DNA from: Melampsora larici-populina 98AG31
Lineage: Eukaryota; Basidiomycota; Pucciniomycetes; Pucciniales; Melampsoraceae
DNA length: 64,000 bases
Direction: 5' to 3'
NCBI RefSeq assembly: GCF_000204055.1
Contig: NW_006768791.1
Span: forward strand, 62,001-126,000
This document shows positions 48,327 through 59,334 of the stretch, one piece after another. Below the pieces are notes generated by a model. That model made no database searches and was not told where the DNA came from. It was given only the letters and a program-made list of their open reading frames with translations. Numbering within the stretch: position 1 is the first letter of the stretch; each line of letters begins with the position of its first letter. The translations under genes and the position numbers were made by a program.

Positions 48327-50219
48327 TTAAACATAGCTGTACAAAAAGTCTGTCCAACCTTCGACCACACCAGTTCCGATAGTGAAGTGGAGGCAGTCGA
48401 TCAATATATGCTAAGAGAGATAGAACAGGAAGAGTCAGTTGACTTCGCTGAGAGAAATTCAATGCGTAGAATGGACTTACCCCATCAGGACGCAACATGG
48501 CCGGACGGTCAATTGACAGGAACTTGAATCTGGGGTGGCGCACTTTACTCATGGCAGCCTAAAAATTCATGTCCGCATTGTTAGTTATGCTTTCTTGAGT
48601 TGCATGGAGGGTTGATAAGGGCTAGTAGCACATAAGAAATTCAAACTGACCCGAGCAATCCTGTTGAAGATCGGTATCACCTGCCAATTGTAAACGGGTG
48701 TAAGTAGAGCTTCTTCCTCGGCCAGGGGACCTCCATCTAGCCGCTCGGGAAGATGACAGTCTTGATGTCCAGCGGTAGCAGTTCGATAGAATACTTTCTT
48801 GTTTTTTGCTCGAGGATCATCCAACATTTTATTGATGATTCGGATCCATTCCTCGAATGCATGATGGAAAACGCTTGTGACTTTGTCTAGAGGAAGATCC
48901 ATGAATAACTTTGAAGTGTAATGTGCACCAGCGGAGGCGACCAACTTTGAATAACGATAGGTGGGATTCAAAAAATCGTCAAGATATAAGGATGGAGGAT
49001 TGTCAAAAACAGTCTCATTCCAAGCGATTGACTCGATGCCTGGCAAAAGATTGTTCCTCTTGACTATATTCATGATTTCAGGTTTCGACAATAATAATCC
49101 GCTCCTGGGTGAGAGAAAGAAGGGTGTCGATTAACTATCCGACAAGATAGAACTCTTAGAAAAGCAAATTTACCTCAAGATTGTGACCACTGGCGTTACG
49201 TTGATGTCGAAGTCTTTGGGAAGTTTCATTTGCTGCACGTACGGTGACTCACTGTCGAGATATAGATGCTGAGTTGAATTCCACGGCACGTCTGGAGTCC
49301 AGAAAGGCGTTGCTCGTACGTAGGGGGCCTTTGAAAATCAGAAAATGTTTGTAGATGCCGTGCATTTGGGTCAGTAGCTGAAGTGCTTTGCGGGTATCAC
49401 TTGAAATCCTCAAGCCAATGAGGGGTAGTAAAAAATGCTCACAAGCATACAAGAAAGGGACAAAAACCACTGTGCACTGAGAGAGTCTCCGATCAAGAGC
49501 CATCCTCCTTCGTAGATCAGTTCATTGATAAGACTATGTGGAGTCGGCTGCGGCTTCAGACGCCTTTCATTTTCCTGGCATCCCGGCTGCCATACATAGC
49601 CACTCACTTGAGCTCTCCAGTCCCACAGCTCTACGGTGTCGTTCTGGCCCCAAGGAGTGCCTAGGTTTGTCTTCGGAAGTCGATTGGATACACAATAATC
49701 CGCAGGGAAACCAGACCACTGGACTATATCTCCAAAGGAAGACAGTACGGGAGCGGTCTCATTTCTTGAAACCCATCTTCCATTGGACCAACTATCAGCA
49801 GAGCACACTGGCGAGTTCTCTTCCACCTTGAGGGTTTCATTTGCCGGAAAGATAGAATTCGTGACCAAGCCATAGATGACGACACCCGTAAGGAGGGTAC
49901 AGAAGATGGTCCCCGAGGCCTTGAAGGCGAAGGTCACCGCAGTACTGATGACCCGAAAGCGTGAGCACTTCCGGTTCGAAGTTCCAGAGAAAGGTGCGGC
50001 GGAACCTATGGTGTGGTCATCTTCATTTTTGTCCTCAAAGGAATTCTCGAGGTCATCCTCAGTTTCGAGATCACGATGTGTCGTAAAGTTTTCTGAATAT
50101 GGACTGTGATGTTGGACTTCTAGAGTGGCGAAACGTGCTTCTTGCCTTGAACTCATCAACGGTTCATTATCGGCATTCGAATGGTGATCATTTGTAACCG
50201 TGTTCGAAGAGCCCCACAT
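48327..50219 (-). CDS. PMR5/Cas1-type SGNH acyltransferase-like type II membrane protein
   Basis: Five exons (49443-50219, 49174-49328, 48651-49104, 48481-48558, 48327-48410) join to 515 residues. A polar cytosolic N-terminus is followed by one membrane anchor (AFKASGTIFCTLLTGVVIYGL) and a luminal domain. The domain carries the SGNH block I GGWLLIGDSLSAQWF, with Ser of GDS as nucleophile, VQWSGFPADYCV, PFWTPDVPWNST, and the late block YRTATAGHQDCHLP whose Asp and His complete the DxxH pair, then VYNWQVIPIFNRIA, KFLSIDRPAMLRPDG and DCLHFTIGTGVVEGW. This is the layout of PMR5/trichome-birefringence and Cas1-like polysaccharide O-acyltransferases. The substrate in this fungus is unknown; a Golgi/ER wall or capsule-glycan modification role is inferred. 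ATG 50219 is the first true start. Confidence 0.85.
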
Positions 50220-51341
50220 CGGTGCCAGGTCAGAAGCTGTCGCGGTCAAGTTTCGCGAAATCGTCAAATGTAGAAAGCAGGGAGCCGATTGGGGTGGAAT
50301 TCTAGAATACTGTTAATTGATGAAGAGACAAAAGAAGAAAGAATTTTGGGCAAGGCTCATAAGGGCCGTGATATTTGTTCGTCTTCTTCTATATCCCAAT
50401 AAATAGGGTTGGGTCTTGAGCTTGAAACGATTCTTCTTTGATTAGATTTCCTGAAACCTGTCTCAAGTTTGGCGTTTCAAATCGCTTTATTGATAAAGGA
50501 TCCAAGATATATTTAACGACTCGCTGTGTCTTGTATTGTCAAAGTTTCTATGTAAGCTCAGGAAGTCGGAATAGAGTCATGATGAAGCGTGTAGGATCGT
50601 TCAGTGTCAGATGTTCCACAGACAGGGGTGATGAAGGCAAAGATATTAATCAGATCAGAGGCAAGCATGAAACCCGTGGCATTTACCTGAGCCTACATAG
50701 CACCACGGCGACCTTCCCCTGATTTGAGAAGCGCTCGTAACGACCGACGAGGCAACCGTAACAACGCCACCCGTCATATAAGGCTAAGTGAAAGGAACCA
50801 AGCTGGTGCAGCCTTGCAAGTTGCTACCGGTCAGAGCCATGGATTGGCACTGGCAGCTTCCTTGACCTATCGAACCATGACGGTATGATGTTTGAAACTT
50901 TGTGCATGCCACCTGCCAAGCAAGTCTACACGTGGCAAGGCCTTCAGAGCTGCAACAAAGTCGGCAAAGTGAGAAATGCTTACACCGAGACTCCAACTTG
51001 CTTCGAACATAAGTGGAGAAGGTAATCCGGGTAGGCAGCGGTTTTTGAGGTCGCCCACTTCGGCTGTATGAATTCCTCAGATTTCCTTAGACTTCAAGTT
51101 GACTGCCAGTCTGCCATTGATGTGGGCAAGTTACGCAACAAGCAATGAGCAATTCCACCGCGGTGAACCCAGATCAAATCATTTTTGTTCGAATAGTTCA
51201 ACCTTGTTCACCGCAAAGCTCGCTCTAACAAACCACCTGGTATCATGAAAGGCTCACCGCATATGTATCCTTCTTTCTTATGTTACGCTTTTACAAACAA
51301 GTAGGGGAACGTGAGCGATGGCTTCTCTTTGTTAAGCTAAC
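50220..51341. other. Intergenic region between divergent genes
   Basis: 1.1 kb with no supported gene. A TATA-like stretch is visible near 50395 upstream of the PMR5-like gene. Confidence 0.5.
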
Positions 51342-52502
51342 ATGAACACCATCTGGAAACTTATCTGTTCGTCACATTCCTTTAAGACTTCAAATACTTC
51401 TGTGATGATGTTCCTTACGTCTGGGAACGATGTGAAAGATGGTTTAACTCTGGCTGTCATATGTGCTGAGGCTACCGGCGACTTCTTTGACCCGGTTACC
51501 GTGATACTCGCATATATCACAATCATTTATCATCATCGGTTTCTTTTGTTCATCAAATCGTGCATTCAACGTATCACCACTATCATCAACATGTCGAAAG
51601 AACTATCGTTCCGTGACTTTAGCATCGCTGGCTTGGCAGTGCGAGCTTGGAATTATCCCGTATCAGAAACCTCTCAAGCTGAAGTAGCCTGCTTATTTTT
51701 GCTTCATGGTCGACTTTGTACCTCAGCAATGGTCGAGCCATTCACCAAGAGGATAATTGAACATGCCAACGCTCTTCCAAAACAAGCTGCGAAACATCTG
51801 ATTGTCATCACCTTCGATCATCGCAACCATGGGTCGCGACTGCACTCCATAGCCGCCAATCATGCCTGGAATACTCATCCTAACATGCCTGGTACTCCGA
51901 TCGAGAATCCAACGCATGCACTTGATATGTACGCGATCCAAACCGGAACTGCGGAGGACATCTCGATGTTGATCGACTTCATTCCGTCCTATCTCTATCC
52001 TGAACGCGCAAATCCCATCACCGCGTGGTGCGTGGCCGGAATCTCACTTGGCGGGCACTCCGCATGGCTAAGTGGTGCCATGGATCAACGCGTCAAATAT
52101 GTTATTCCGATCATTGGATCCCCAGATTACGAAACCTTAATGCGACATCGAGCAGCCCGCTCTCGCCCGGCCATTCCTTTCGCTCCACCTCACTTTCCAG
52201 ATGCTTTGGTCGAGCTCGTAAGACGAAAGGATCCCTGCCAAGCTGCATCAAGCGTATGGAATGGAAAAAACCTCCTCGTGTTATCCGGAAGCGTGGATAA
52301 ACTAGTGAACTTTATCGACAGTGGCGCCTCGGCCTTTATCGATCGCTTAAAAACTCAAGCTAACTTGCAAAGTATTGAAGTGGTGGTCGAAGATGGCGCG
52401 GGTCACGAACTTACTGAATCAATGATTTTGAAGACTTGCGACTGGGTTTCGACTCACATCTTGATCAAAAAAGTAAATATTGCCAAGCTCGCTGTCCTTT
52501 AA
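51342..52502 (+). CDS. Alpha/beta hydrolase, single exon
   Basis: An uninterrupted 386-codon frame. The hydrolase fold starts after MSKELSFRDFSIAGLAV; the in-frame ATG at 51591 there gives 303 residues and is the better start, as the upstream 83 residues are not typical (a hydrophobic FFDPVTVILAYITIIYHH segment that could be a signal anchor if used). The nucleophile elbow is AGISLGGHSAW; the oxyanion region is FLLHGRLC; the acid is probably the Asp in LSGSVDKLVNF; the His is in DGAGHELTES. DHRNHGSRL resembles the loop of dienelactone-type and peptidase-like hydrolases. Substrate unknown. It lacks introns, unlike most neighbours. Confidence 0.82.
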   Translation: MNTIWKLICSSHSFKTSNTSVMMFLTSGNDVKDGLTLAVICAEATGDFFDPVTVILAYITIIYHHRFLLFIKSCIQRITTIINMSKELSFRDFSIAGLAVRAWNYPVSETSQAEVACLFLLHGRLCTSAMVEPFTKRIIEHANALPKQAAKHLIVITFDHRNHGSRLHSIAANHAWNTHPNMPGTPIENPTHALDMYAIQTGTAEDISMLIDFIPSYLYPERANPITAWCVAGISLGGHSAWLSGAMDQRVKYVIPIIGSPDYETLMRHRAARSRPAIPFAPPHFPDALVELVRRKDPCQAASSVWNGKNLLVLSGSVDKLVNFIDSGASAFIDRLKTQANLQSIEVVVEDGAGHELTESMILKTCDWVSTHILIKKVNIAKLAVL

Positions 52503-53591
52503 CCAAATATGAGAGCGAAATGTTTACGCAGAATGTTTGTCTTCAGTCATGAAAGTCTTGCATATCTTTACGTCACACACCTTGGTTCTGTATCATATCT
52601 TCTGATTGGATCACTCAACGCGATTTATCAATTGCACTGTCGTACTTTGATCGTCTTAGAAGTCGCTCACGCAAAATCTTATACGCGCATTCTGATACGA
52701 TCATTTCAAAGCCAGGTCAAGCCATCTTGAATTCCTATTGTCTTCATGTCTACTTCTTATCACTACGCCAGGTCGGATCGCAACACTGGTGACTTCTTAG
52801 GCGCGATTGATGTCAGTTTATACAATCTTAACCTTATTTGTAATAGAACACCAGGTAAAATACCATTAGTTTCAACATCTGGTCTGCTCTGATCGAGTAA
52901 GTTGATCAACATATTTGAGTATAATCTGAAGTACCATCTGTGATACTTTCTTGAGATATAGATTGCCAACAAGACTACATGAAAAATAAGAGGCAAGGCG
53001 CAGTGATAATTGCATCAGATTGCTCTGTGCCAGTGGGCAATGCATTGTCTCACAAACTTCTGCTAAAGTCTCGACCTTCAGCACTACACGAGGCAAAGAA
53101 TAGAAGAGTGTGATGCGCAAAAATTCTTCTCAAATCATGACGGATTTATCTTGAGCTCTTTTAGTTCTCCATCTGAGCTCCCCTAATGTGTAGCTTGATA
53201 AAAATAAAATGCTTCATGTGGCTAATTTGGATGCACGTAATTGAAAACAGAATCAATAGACACTAATCACTGTTCACTGGGAACCCATTGTCCACCAGAG
53301 CCTTGGAAAAATTGTGTAATAAGCATATGGCTCCTTTTCTTTTTGAATGGACTGAGTGTTGGACATCAATGGAGGAGCTTAATTTGACACAAACAGGAAA
53401 GATGACTGCATGTATCTACACAAGACATGTCTTCACAGTCCTCTCATAGATATTTCATGCATATTCATACACCTCTGGTATTATGAGCTTACCATAGCTA
53501 ACATCCCATCCACAGCCACCTACAAACCAAAAGGCTTTGCCATCTTGTGAATCTGAAATCCCAACAAACAACCTGGCTTCATTCAGCTTAC
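52503..53591. other. Intergenic region, nothing recognised
   Basis: 1.1 kb between the hydrolase stop and the TTA target site of the Harbinger element. Short frames only. Confidence 0.55.
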
Positions 53592-53594
53592 TTA

Positions 53595-53760
53595 GGGCCC
53601 GTTCGGCTGGATTTCGAAATAATCGTTACCCAAAAACGATTTTTCGATCTGCCCCTTTTTCAAGGGGCAGATTAAAATACCGAATTTCGGCTTTTTCGTT
53701 TACCGAACAGTTGACCAAATTGGTCAACGAAAGATCGAAATAATCGTCGTTGACCATTTG
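53595..53760. promoter_or_regulatory. Left subterminal region with palindromes, candidate transposase-binding sites
   Basis: Two copies of TCGAAATAATCG (about 53613 and 53733) and a perfect hairpin ATCTGCCCCTT / AAGGGGCAGAT (53647-53657 and 53662-53672, spacer TTTC) lie within 170 bp of the left end. Binding by the element's proteins is inferred. Confidence 0.6.
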
Positions 53761-53969
53761 ATCAGCGTTCAACTACAAGAAATGAAACCATTTTTTCAAA
53801 CGAAACTTGATTGAAACTTGAAAATCAATCGTTTCGTTTCGTTTTCGTTTTCTTTTTCGTTTCCACTCATCCACTCATCCACTCATCCATCCATCTAGGT
53901 CATCAACGACCAAACTCTTCATTTTTTTTGTATCATCGTAACATTTCACATCACGCCATTTAAAACATC

Positions 53970-55501
53970 ATGGAGCATCGTCCACGTGCTTCAATTCAAT
54001 CTCTCACACCTGAGAAACGTGCCAAACATCAAAAGCTGCTCAAACTACAATTTCTTAAACAGCTCCTTGCTGTTCAACAACAGCAATTTCAAATTTTTTG
54101 TTACTTTAGCACTGGTGTACAGGCATGTGCGGCTCAAATCCTGCCTCATCTCACCAAAACTCCGCGTCTTACGTCCATCCTCAGCGGTCAGGCTTGGATT
54201 GATGAGCTCATTGCTAGTCAAAATAACTCAGTTTTCTACGAGAATCTTGGCATGCGTAAACATGTTTTTTTTGAATTACGTTCTGTACTTGAAGAATCCG
54301 GAATTTTATATGACTCCCGTTGGATCACCGGAACTGAGAAGTTGGCTATCCTTCTCTATACTGTCATCACCGGCCTTTCTAATCGTAAACTTCAAAATCG
54401 TTTTCAAAGATCGGCTGATACTATTTCTAAGTAATTCATCTATCTTTCATTTTTCGCTTTTTTTTTGCTTCTTTTCAAATTTTCTCATCACTATCTCTTT
54501 TGGCTAGGACAATCAATCACCTTATTAAAGGAATTTCCAACGACAGAGATTTACTCAGCAAATATATTCCTCTTCCAAATGCCAACACTCCTCTTGCGGA
54601 TACCTTTTCCAAGAATCCGAAGTTCATGCCTTATTTCAAAGACTGCATTGGTGCAATTGACGGTACACACATTCCGGTCACTCCGCCAGCTTCCGAATTC
54701 ATTCCTTTCTCTAATCGCAAAGGCTACACCTCTCAGAACGTCCTTGCTGCCTGTAATTTCAACATGGAGTTTATTTATTTATTGGTTGGAGCTGAAGGAA
54801 GTATGGCCGACGGTGCTCTTTGGACTTTGGCTCGAAGTCGTGATCTTACTATTCCAGCTGGAAAGTATTATCTCGGTGACGCTGGCTTTGCTCTCACCGA
54901 GAATTGTATTGTTCCTTTCCGAAAAGTTTGTTATCATCTACGCGAGTGGGAAAAGAAAGGTTTCAAGTGAGATTCCTTTTTTGTTCTTATCTTTTGTCAT
55001 CAATCTCATAATTTCTCTCTTTCTTCTTCTCAATCCTTCCATCTTAGACCAATGAATAAAGAAGAGTTATTCAATCTTTGACATGCTAGTGCACGCAACG
55101 TCATTGAGCGTATCTTTGGAGTTTGCAAGAAGCGCTTTCAAATCATGGCGCACGGGTGTGAATACACCATCGAGATTCAAATTTCAATGGTCACGGTGAT
55201 GTGCTTTATTCACAACTTTATTTGTGTCAAGGATCCAAAAGGTTCAGCTGAAGAATTCCCTCAATTTGGAGAAGGATTTATTCCCGAACCTCAAGATACT
55301 ACGGAAGCGCCTACTCAAGAACAATCTGGTTATCTTCAAGCATTTGGTAGCACTGCAGAAGGAAATAACTATGCTAAAAATCTCAGAGATAGAATTGCAG
55401 AAGATATGTGGAGGGATTACTTAGTGGAGACCGAAAGAAGAAGAAAAGTAAACCGAAGTAAACAAAGACATGGACTACCTCCCATGTATCCTGGTGTTTA
55501 A
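53970..55501 (+). pseudogene. Harbinger DDE_4 transposase with one in-frame stop
   Basis: Three exons (53970-54430, 54508-54966, 55048-55501) give 457 codons including one TGA at 55079-55081. The N-terminal region (RKHVFFELRSVLEESGIL, LAILLYTVITGLSNRKLQNR) is the helical part; the nuclease core carries DCIGAIDGTHIPV, GSMADGALW, YYLGDAGFAL and NVIERIFGVCKKRF, so all catalytic acids are present. The stop falls in ELFNL*HASARNVIER, where other family members have Arg; CGA to TGA is a single transition. A readthrough or an undetected splice could bypass it, but none is evident. Outside this one codon the frame is clean, so the copy is young. Confidence 0.88.
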
Positions 55502-55646
55502 ATCATATGTAGCTATTTTATTTTATATTACATCTCTTAATCAAAGCATTTTTATCTCATGTGTATTACAAGAATCATATGTAGCTAATTTATTTTATAT
55601 TACAACTCTCAATCAAAGCATTTTTATCTCATGTGTATTACAAGTC
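55501..55646. repeat. 72-bp tandem duplication after the transposase stop
   Basis: The unit starting AATCATATGTAGCTA and ending ATTACAAG occurs twice with a few substitutions. It extends the transposase 3' region. Confidence 0.85.
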
Positions 55647-55859
55647 TCACTTAGAAATATTGTTTGTTATCTTACATTGATTAATCAGATCTTTTGTTTT
55701 TGTTTGTTCAATGAAGGTTCCTCTGAATTCATGATCAGTTCATATGAATTAAGGACACATACATAGGTTAACATTGCAATCAGTACCAAATCAGACAGTC
55801 ACAGCCACTACACTACACTTGTATCAGCATGTATATATATATACAAGTGTAGTTGATAA

Positions 55860-56000
55860 CATATTTTATATAAAGGTTTAATAGTTTTTTATTTAGAATA
55901 AAACAGCACAAGATTTTTATTTAAAGGTTTAATAGTTTTTTATATTTAAGATCAAACAGCACAGCATTCTTATTTAAAGGTTTAATAGTTTTCTATCTAA
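55860..56000. repeat. Left copy of a ~60-bp tandem array (AAACAGCAC units)
   Basis: Units of about 60 bp with TTTAATAGTTTTTTAT and AAACAGCAC cores. The same units recur in direct orientation at 59073-59158, so they bound the nested segment. Confidence 0.8.
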
Positions 56001-59000
56001 AATATAAAAACGTGGAATCGACTCGCATGAAGTACCGTGTCTTGGATCTGGTTCACTTTGCTCCAGGTCGCTTTTCATGCTTTTGAAATGTTTCATTTCA
56101 ATTGTGATAGTGTTGTGTTGTCTTTGTTAGTGCTTCCCGGTGCTTTTATCACTCTGTGGAGAGTAAGCACTAATGTGTGCAATCACACTCTTTTTGTTAG
56201 TCGATAACAGTCAGAATACAATAACAGACAATAACATTATATTTTCTTTGTTAGTGCACGACTGTACTTTTCTGCCCAGTGCTTTTCCCACCCGTCGATT
56301 AGAAGCTCTACCTTTTCATTATCACTTGTCTGTTTTTGTTCGCGTTTGTTGTGTTTAATTGTACAATCATATTCCTTTTAATCTTTTGACCTTCAACCCT
56401 TTTGTTCCTTTTCCTTGTTATCTTCAATTACAAGCTTTTCCAATGCTTGTTCCAAATTTTGTGTATCTCGCTTGGTATATGTTCATTTTCACACTATAAA
56501 AAGGCCCTGATGAGTTCTCCCAATTGCTTCACCTCTCCCAAACCACTTCACACATGGATAATCCTAGCAACACATCCTCTTTATATACAAATATCTTTAT
56601 TATCATTGTCCGTTTCATTTTACTCTCCAATCAACTACTTCCTCTGTTGTCTTGAGTCTCGCCATTTTGTCTTCATCTCTGGTTGATTAAATTGTATACT
56701 CAGCCTACGCTCTGAAACTTTCATATCTCTTCCATATTCATATTGCCTTGCTTGTAAACAATTTGATCTTTGATCGCGAACTTTGCTATTTCTTATTCCA
56801 AATGCTCAATCTCCTATGACGAGCTTTTCTACTCTTCCTCTAAGTTTGTGTCTCACCCTTTATATATGGTCACTTCCACCCTATAAGAAGGGCCTATTGC
56901 ACCCAGCTTCATTTCTTGAACTCTCACAACCAATCTGCCTCTCCCAAGTTAATTCAAGCTTGAATCTACTTACCCACCAATCCTCTCAGTTTCCAAATAT
57001 ATTTATCCTGCCAATAACTTCACAACTTTTACCCCTCACATGCAGCAGATATGTAGTGGTGTACTCTTGAATTTATTTTCATTGAACAACAATCAGGTGA
57101 AGATGCATTACAACCTAAATTGATGATTCTTACCACTTTCAAGTCACTTAGTTTTTTGTTTCTCTTTTGACCTTCTGCTATCTTGGCCAACATTTGTCAG
57201 ATTTCAGGAAGAGAGAAAGAGAGAGATAGGGAAGTATAAAGAGCCAAATAGAGAAAAGCAGTTATTTTTCTACTCCTATAGTCTCATGACTGTAAGATCA
57301 ACCACACTGATGAAGAAAAATGATGACGTTACATATGGCACAGAGTGTAAGGAGATTAAAAAGTAGGAGACACTATTTTTGAAACTTCTCTGTACTATAA
57401 AATGACATAATTGATTTTATCCAATCCATCAAAAGAGCTTAATTATTTTTGATCTCTCAGCAAAAAGTGCACATTTCTCCTCTTGATAATGAAGAAATAA
57501 ATTGATTTTTTGATAAGGGTTGGTAACTTCAGTCTGATTTCTGACAAAGAACCATAATCATACATCCATTCAAAGCTTTTAGTCAGATTAGAGAAGAGAT
57601 CCAACCATTCATCATGAAGAGAGTTGTGAATTTCTTGCAAAATTGACTTTTATTAATTTTTTCCATTGATACTTCTCAGTTATAAGATAATTTGGCAAAT
57701 CATGAAGAATGATAATTTAGGTTCAGCTTCAGTAACAAGTTGGTGCCAAGAGACTGACTTGAGTTCAAATCTGCAACTACTTTGATCATTTTGAAATGAA
57801 ACTACAGAAGCATTATGCAAAGAAAGTGAGTCCATCATTGTTCTGTGAATAAAGGAAGAATCAAGAATGATGTCTTTGTATGAAAGCCTATTCCCAAATA
57901 TCAAGCTCTTAGACCTGGTTCAGCAGGTTTTCATCAACATGTCCCATCCAATTAGTCACCAGATTCTTCCACAGAGACAGCAAGCGGTCAACCCAAGAAT
58001 TTAATTGAAATACCTGATTCAGAAGATTTTCAAGGACTGCCAAATTGTCAGAATCCATCTTATCCTCAACTTCCGGAATTTGATCAACAAACTCAGAGTC
58101 ATACAATTAATTCTTCTGATGATAATCAATTTCGAGACCAACTAGACGTCTTCACTCCAACTGAATCAATACCTATCAAGGCTTTTAGCTTTTTGGTAAT
58201 TTTGCAATTAAAATCTTTATAACCAAACTATATTTATTTTCCAGTGTCCAATTCTGCTGCAAATTCTACATTCTCTTTATCTATAATTCATCAAGTTGAA
58301 AGCTTCATAAATGAATTATCCACTTGTTATACTCTTGCTCCACTTTGCATTCAATTTCATGGTGAAAATTCTGATGAGAATTATTTCAATCATTGTTCAA
58401 ACCATGGTATCAACCACAGAGTCGGAATCAGAACAAGAAATCCAGGAACATAAGTTCTTATCCCTGTGTACTGTCACGGTAAAAAAAAACCTGAATATGT
58501 ATTGGTTGTTTATAATACCAGTAACCAGATTAGAAGACATTGTGGTCCTTATGGATTTTGCTTGGCATGTGACTTACGCAACTGAGTCATTGAGACACTA
58601 AATAGTGGGTGGGGTCAACAAAGCTCAATTTGTTTAAGTATTATCTTTATTTATAGACCTTGAAGCAGAATATCATTGTTTCTCTGATCTTATCCATTTG
58701 GTCAGGAGATATCAGGGATAAAACAATAATTTGTGTGGAAAGTTCCAATATCATTGTATAATCATTCATGGGTATATTGCATTGGAAACCTTTTGTAGCA
58801 TTACTGCCTTGAGTTACACTCCCATTGACTGTAAACAATAGTGGGACATGTAATTTAACATCTTGGCACATACCATAATAATGGCCAGGTGATTTCTTGG
58901 TAGGCTAGGTTTAGAAATATGATCATGTGGAGCAGTGTGGCATTGCTGATGGTTGCTATGGAGTATTACATGTTTGCAAGGGTGTTAAGGCACAGTGAGT

Positions 59001-59072
59001 TATTTTGGAACAATTCAATACAATGTTATAAGAGGTCCCTGGTTGCGGGCATGCCCACATATTCTCTAGTTT
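56001..59072. mobile_element. Segment nested between direct repeats inside the Harbinger element
   Basis: About 3 kb differs from a simple Harbinger interior. It has two diverged copies of a promoter-like block: a TATAAAAAGGCCC box at about 56495 and TATAAGAAGGGCC at about 56882, each preceded by a similar T-rich lead-in and followed by a CT-rich leader, roughly 387 bp apart. No reverse transcriptase or transposase was recognised. It may be a nested element or a captured genomic piece. Confidence 0.5.
57930..58620 (+). pseudogene. Broken coding relic ending in a Cys/His-rich motif
   Basis: A polar segment (FQGLPNCQNPSYPQLPEFDQ, QFRDQLDVFTPTE) is followed after an intron-like gap by a frame from about 58244 (STFSLSIIHQVESFINELST). 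It then meets TAA, continues in the same frame as CHGKKKPEYVLVVYNTSNQI to CGPYGFCLACDLRN, meets TGA and goes on for another 20 codons. Cys and His spacing hints at a metal-binding motif. The family is not recognised; the stops indicate decay. Confidence 0.45.
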
Positions 59073-59158
59073 AGAATAAAACAGCACAACATTCTTATTT
59101 AAAGGTAATATAGTTTTTTATATTTAAGATCAAACAGCACAGCATTCTTATTTAAAGG
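59073..59158. repeat. Right copy of the AAACAGCAC array
   Basis: Almost the same 85 bp as at about 55895-55981, in direct orientation, with the shared flank CAGCATGTAT next to it (59165) and at 55826 on the left side. Confidence 0.8.
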
Positions 59159-59334
59159 CCTATGTATCAGCATGTATGGATACACAATGAACTTGATAAT
59201 ATCTTGAAGTCCATCTTGAAGATAAATGATAGAGAATCAAAAGAAAGAAAGATAGATAGAATCATTGAGTCAGTAGGTGATGGATGATGATAGAAGAGAT
59301 TATTTGAAAGAGATTACATGAGAAACTACTTACT

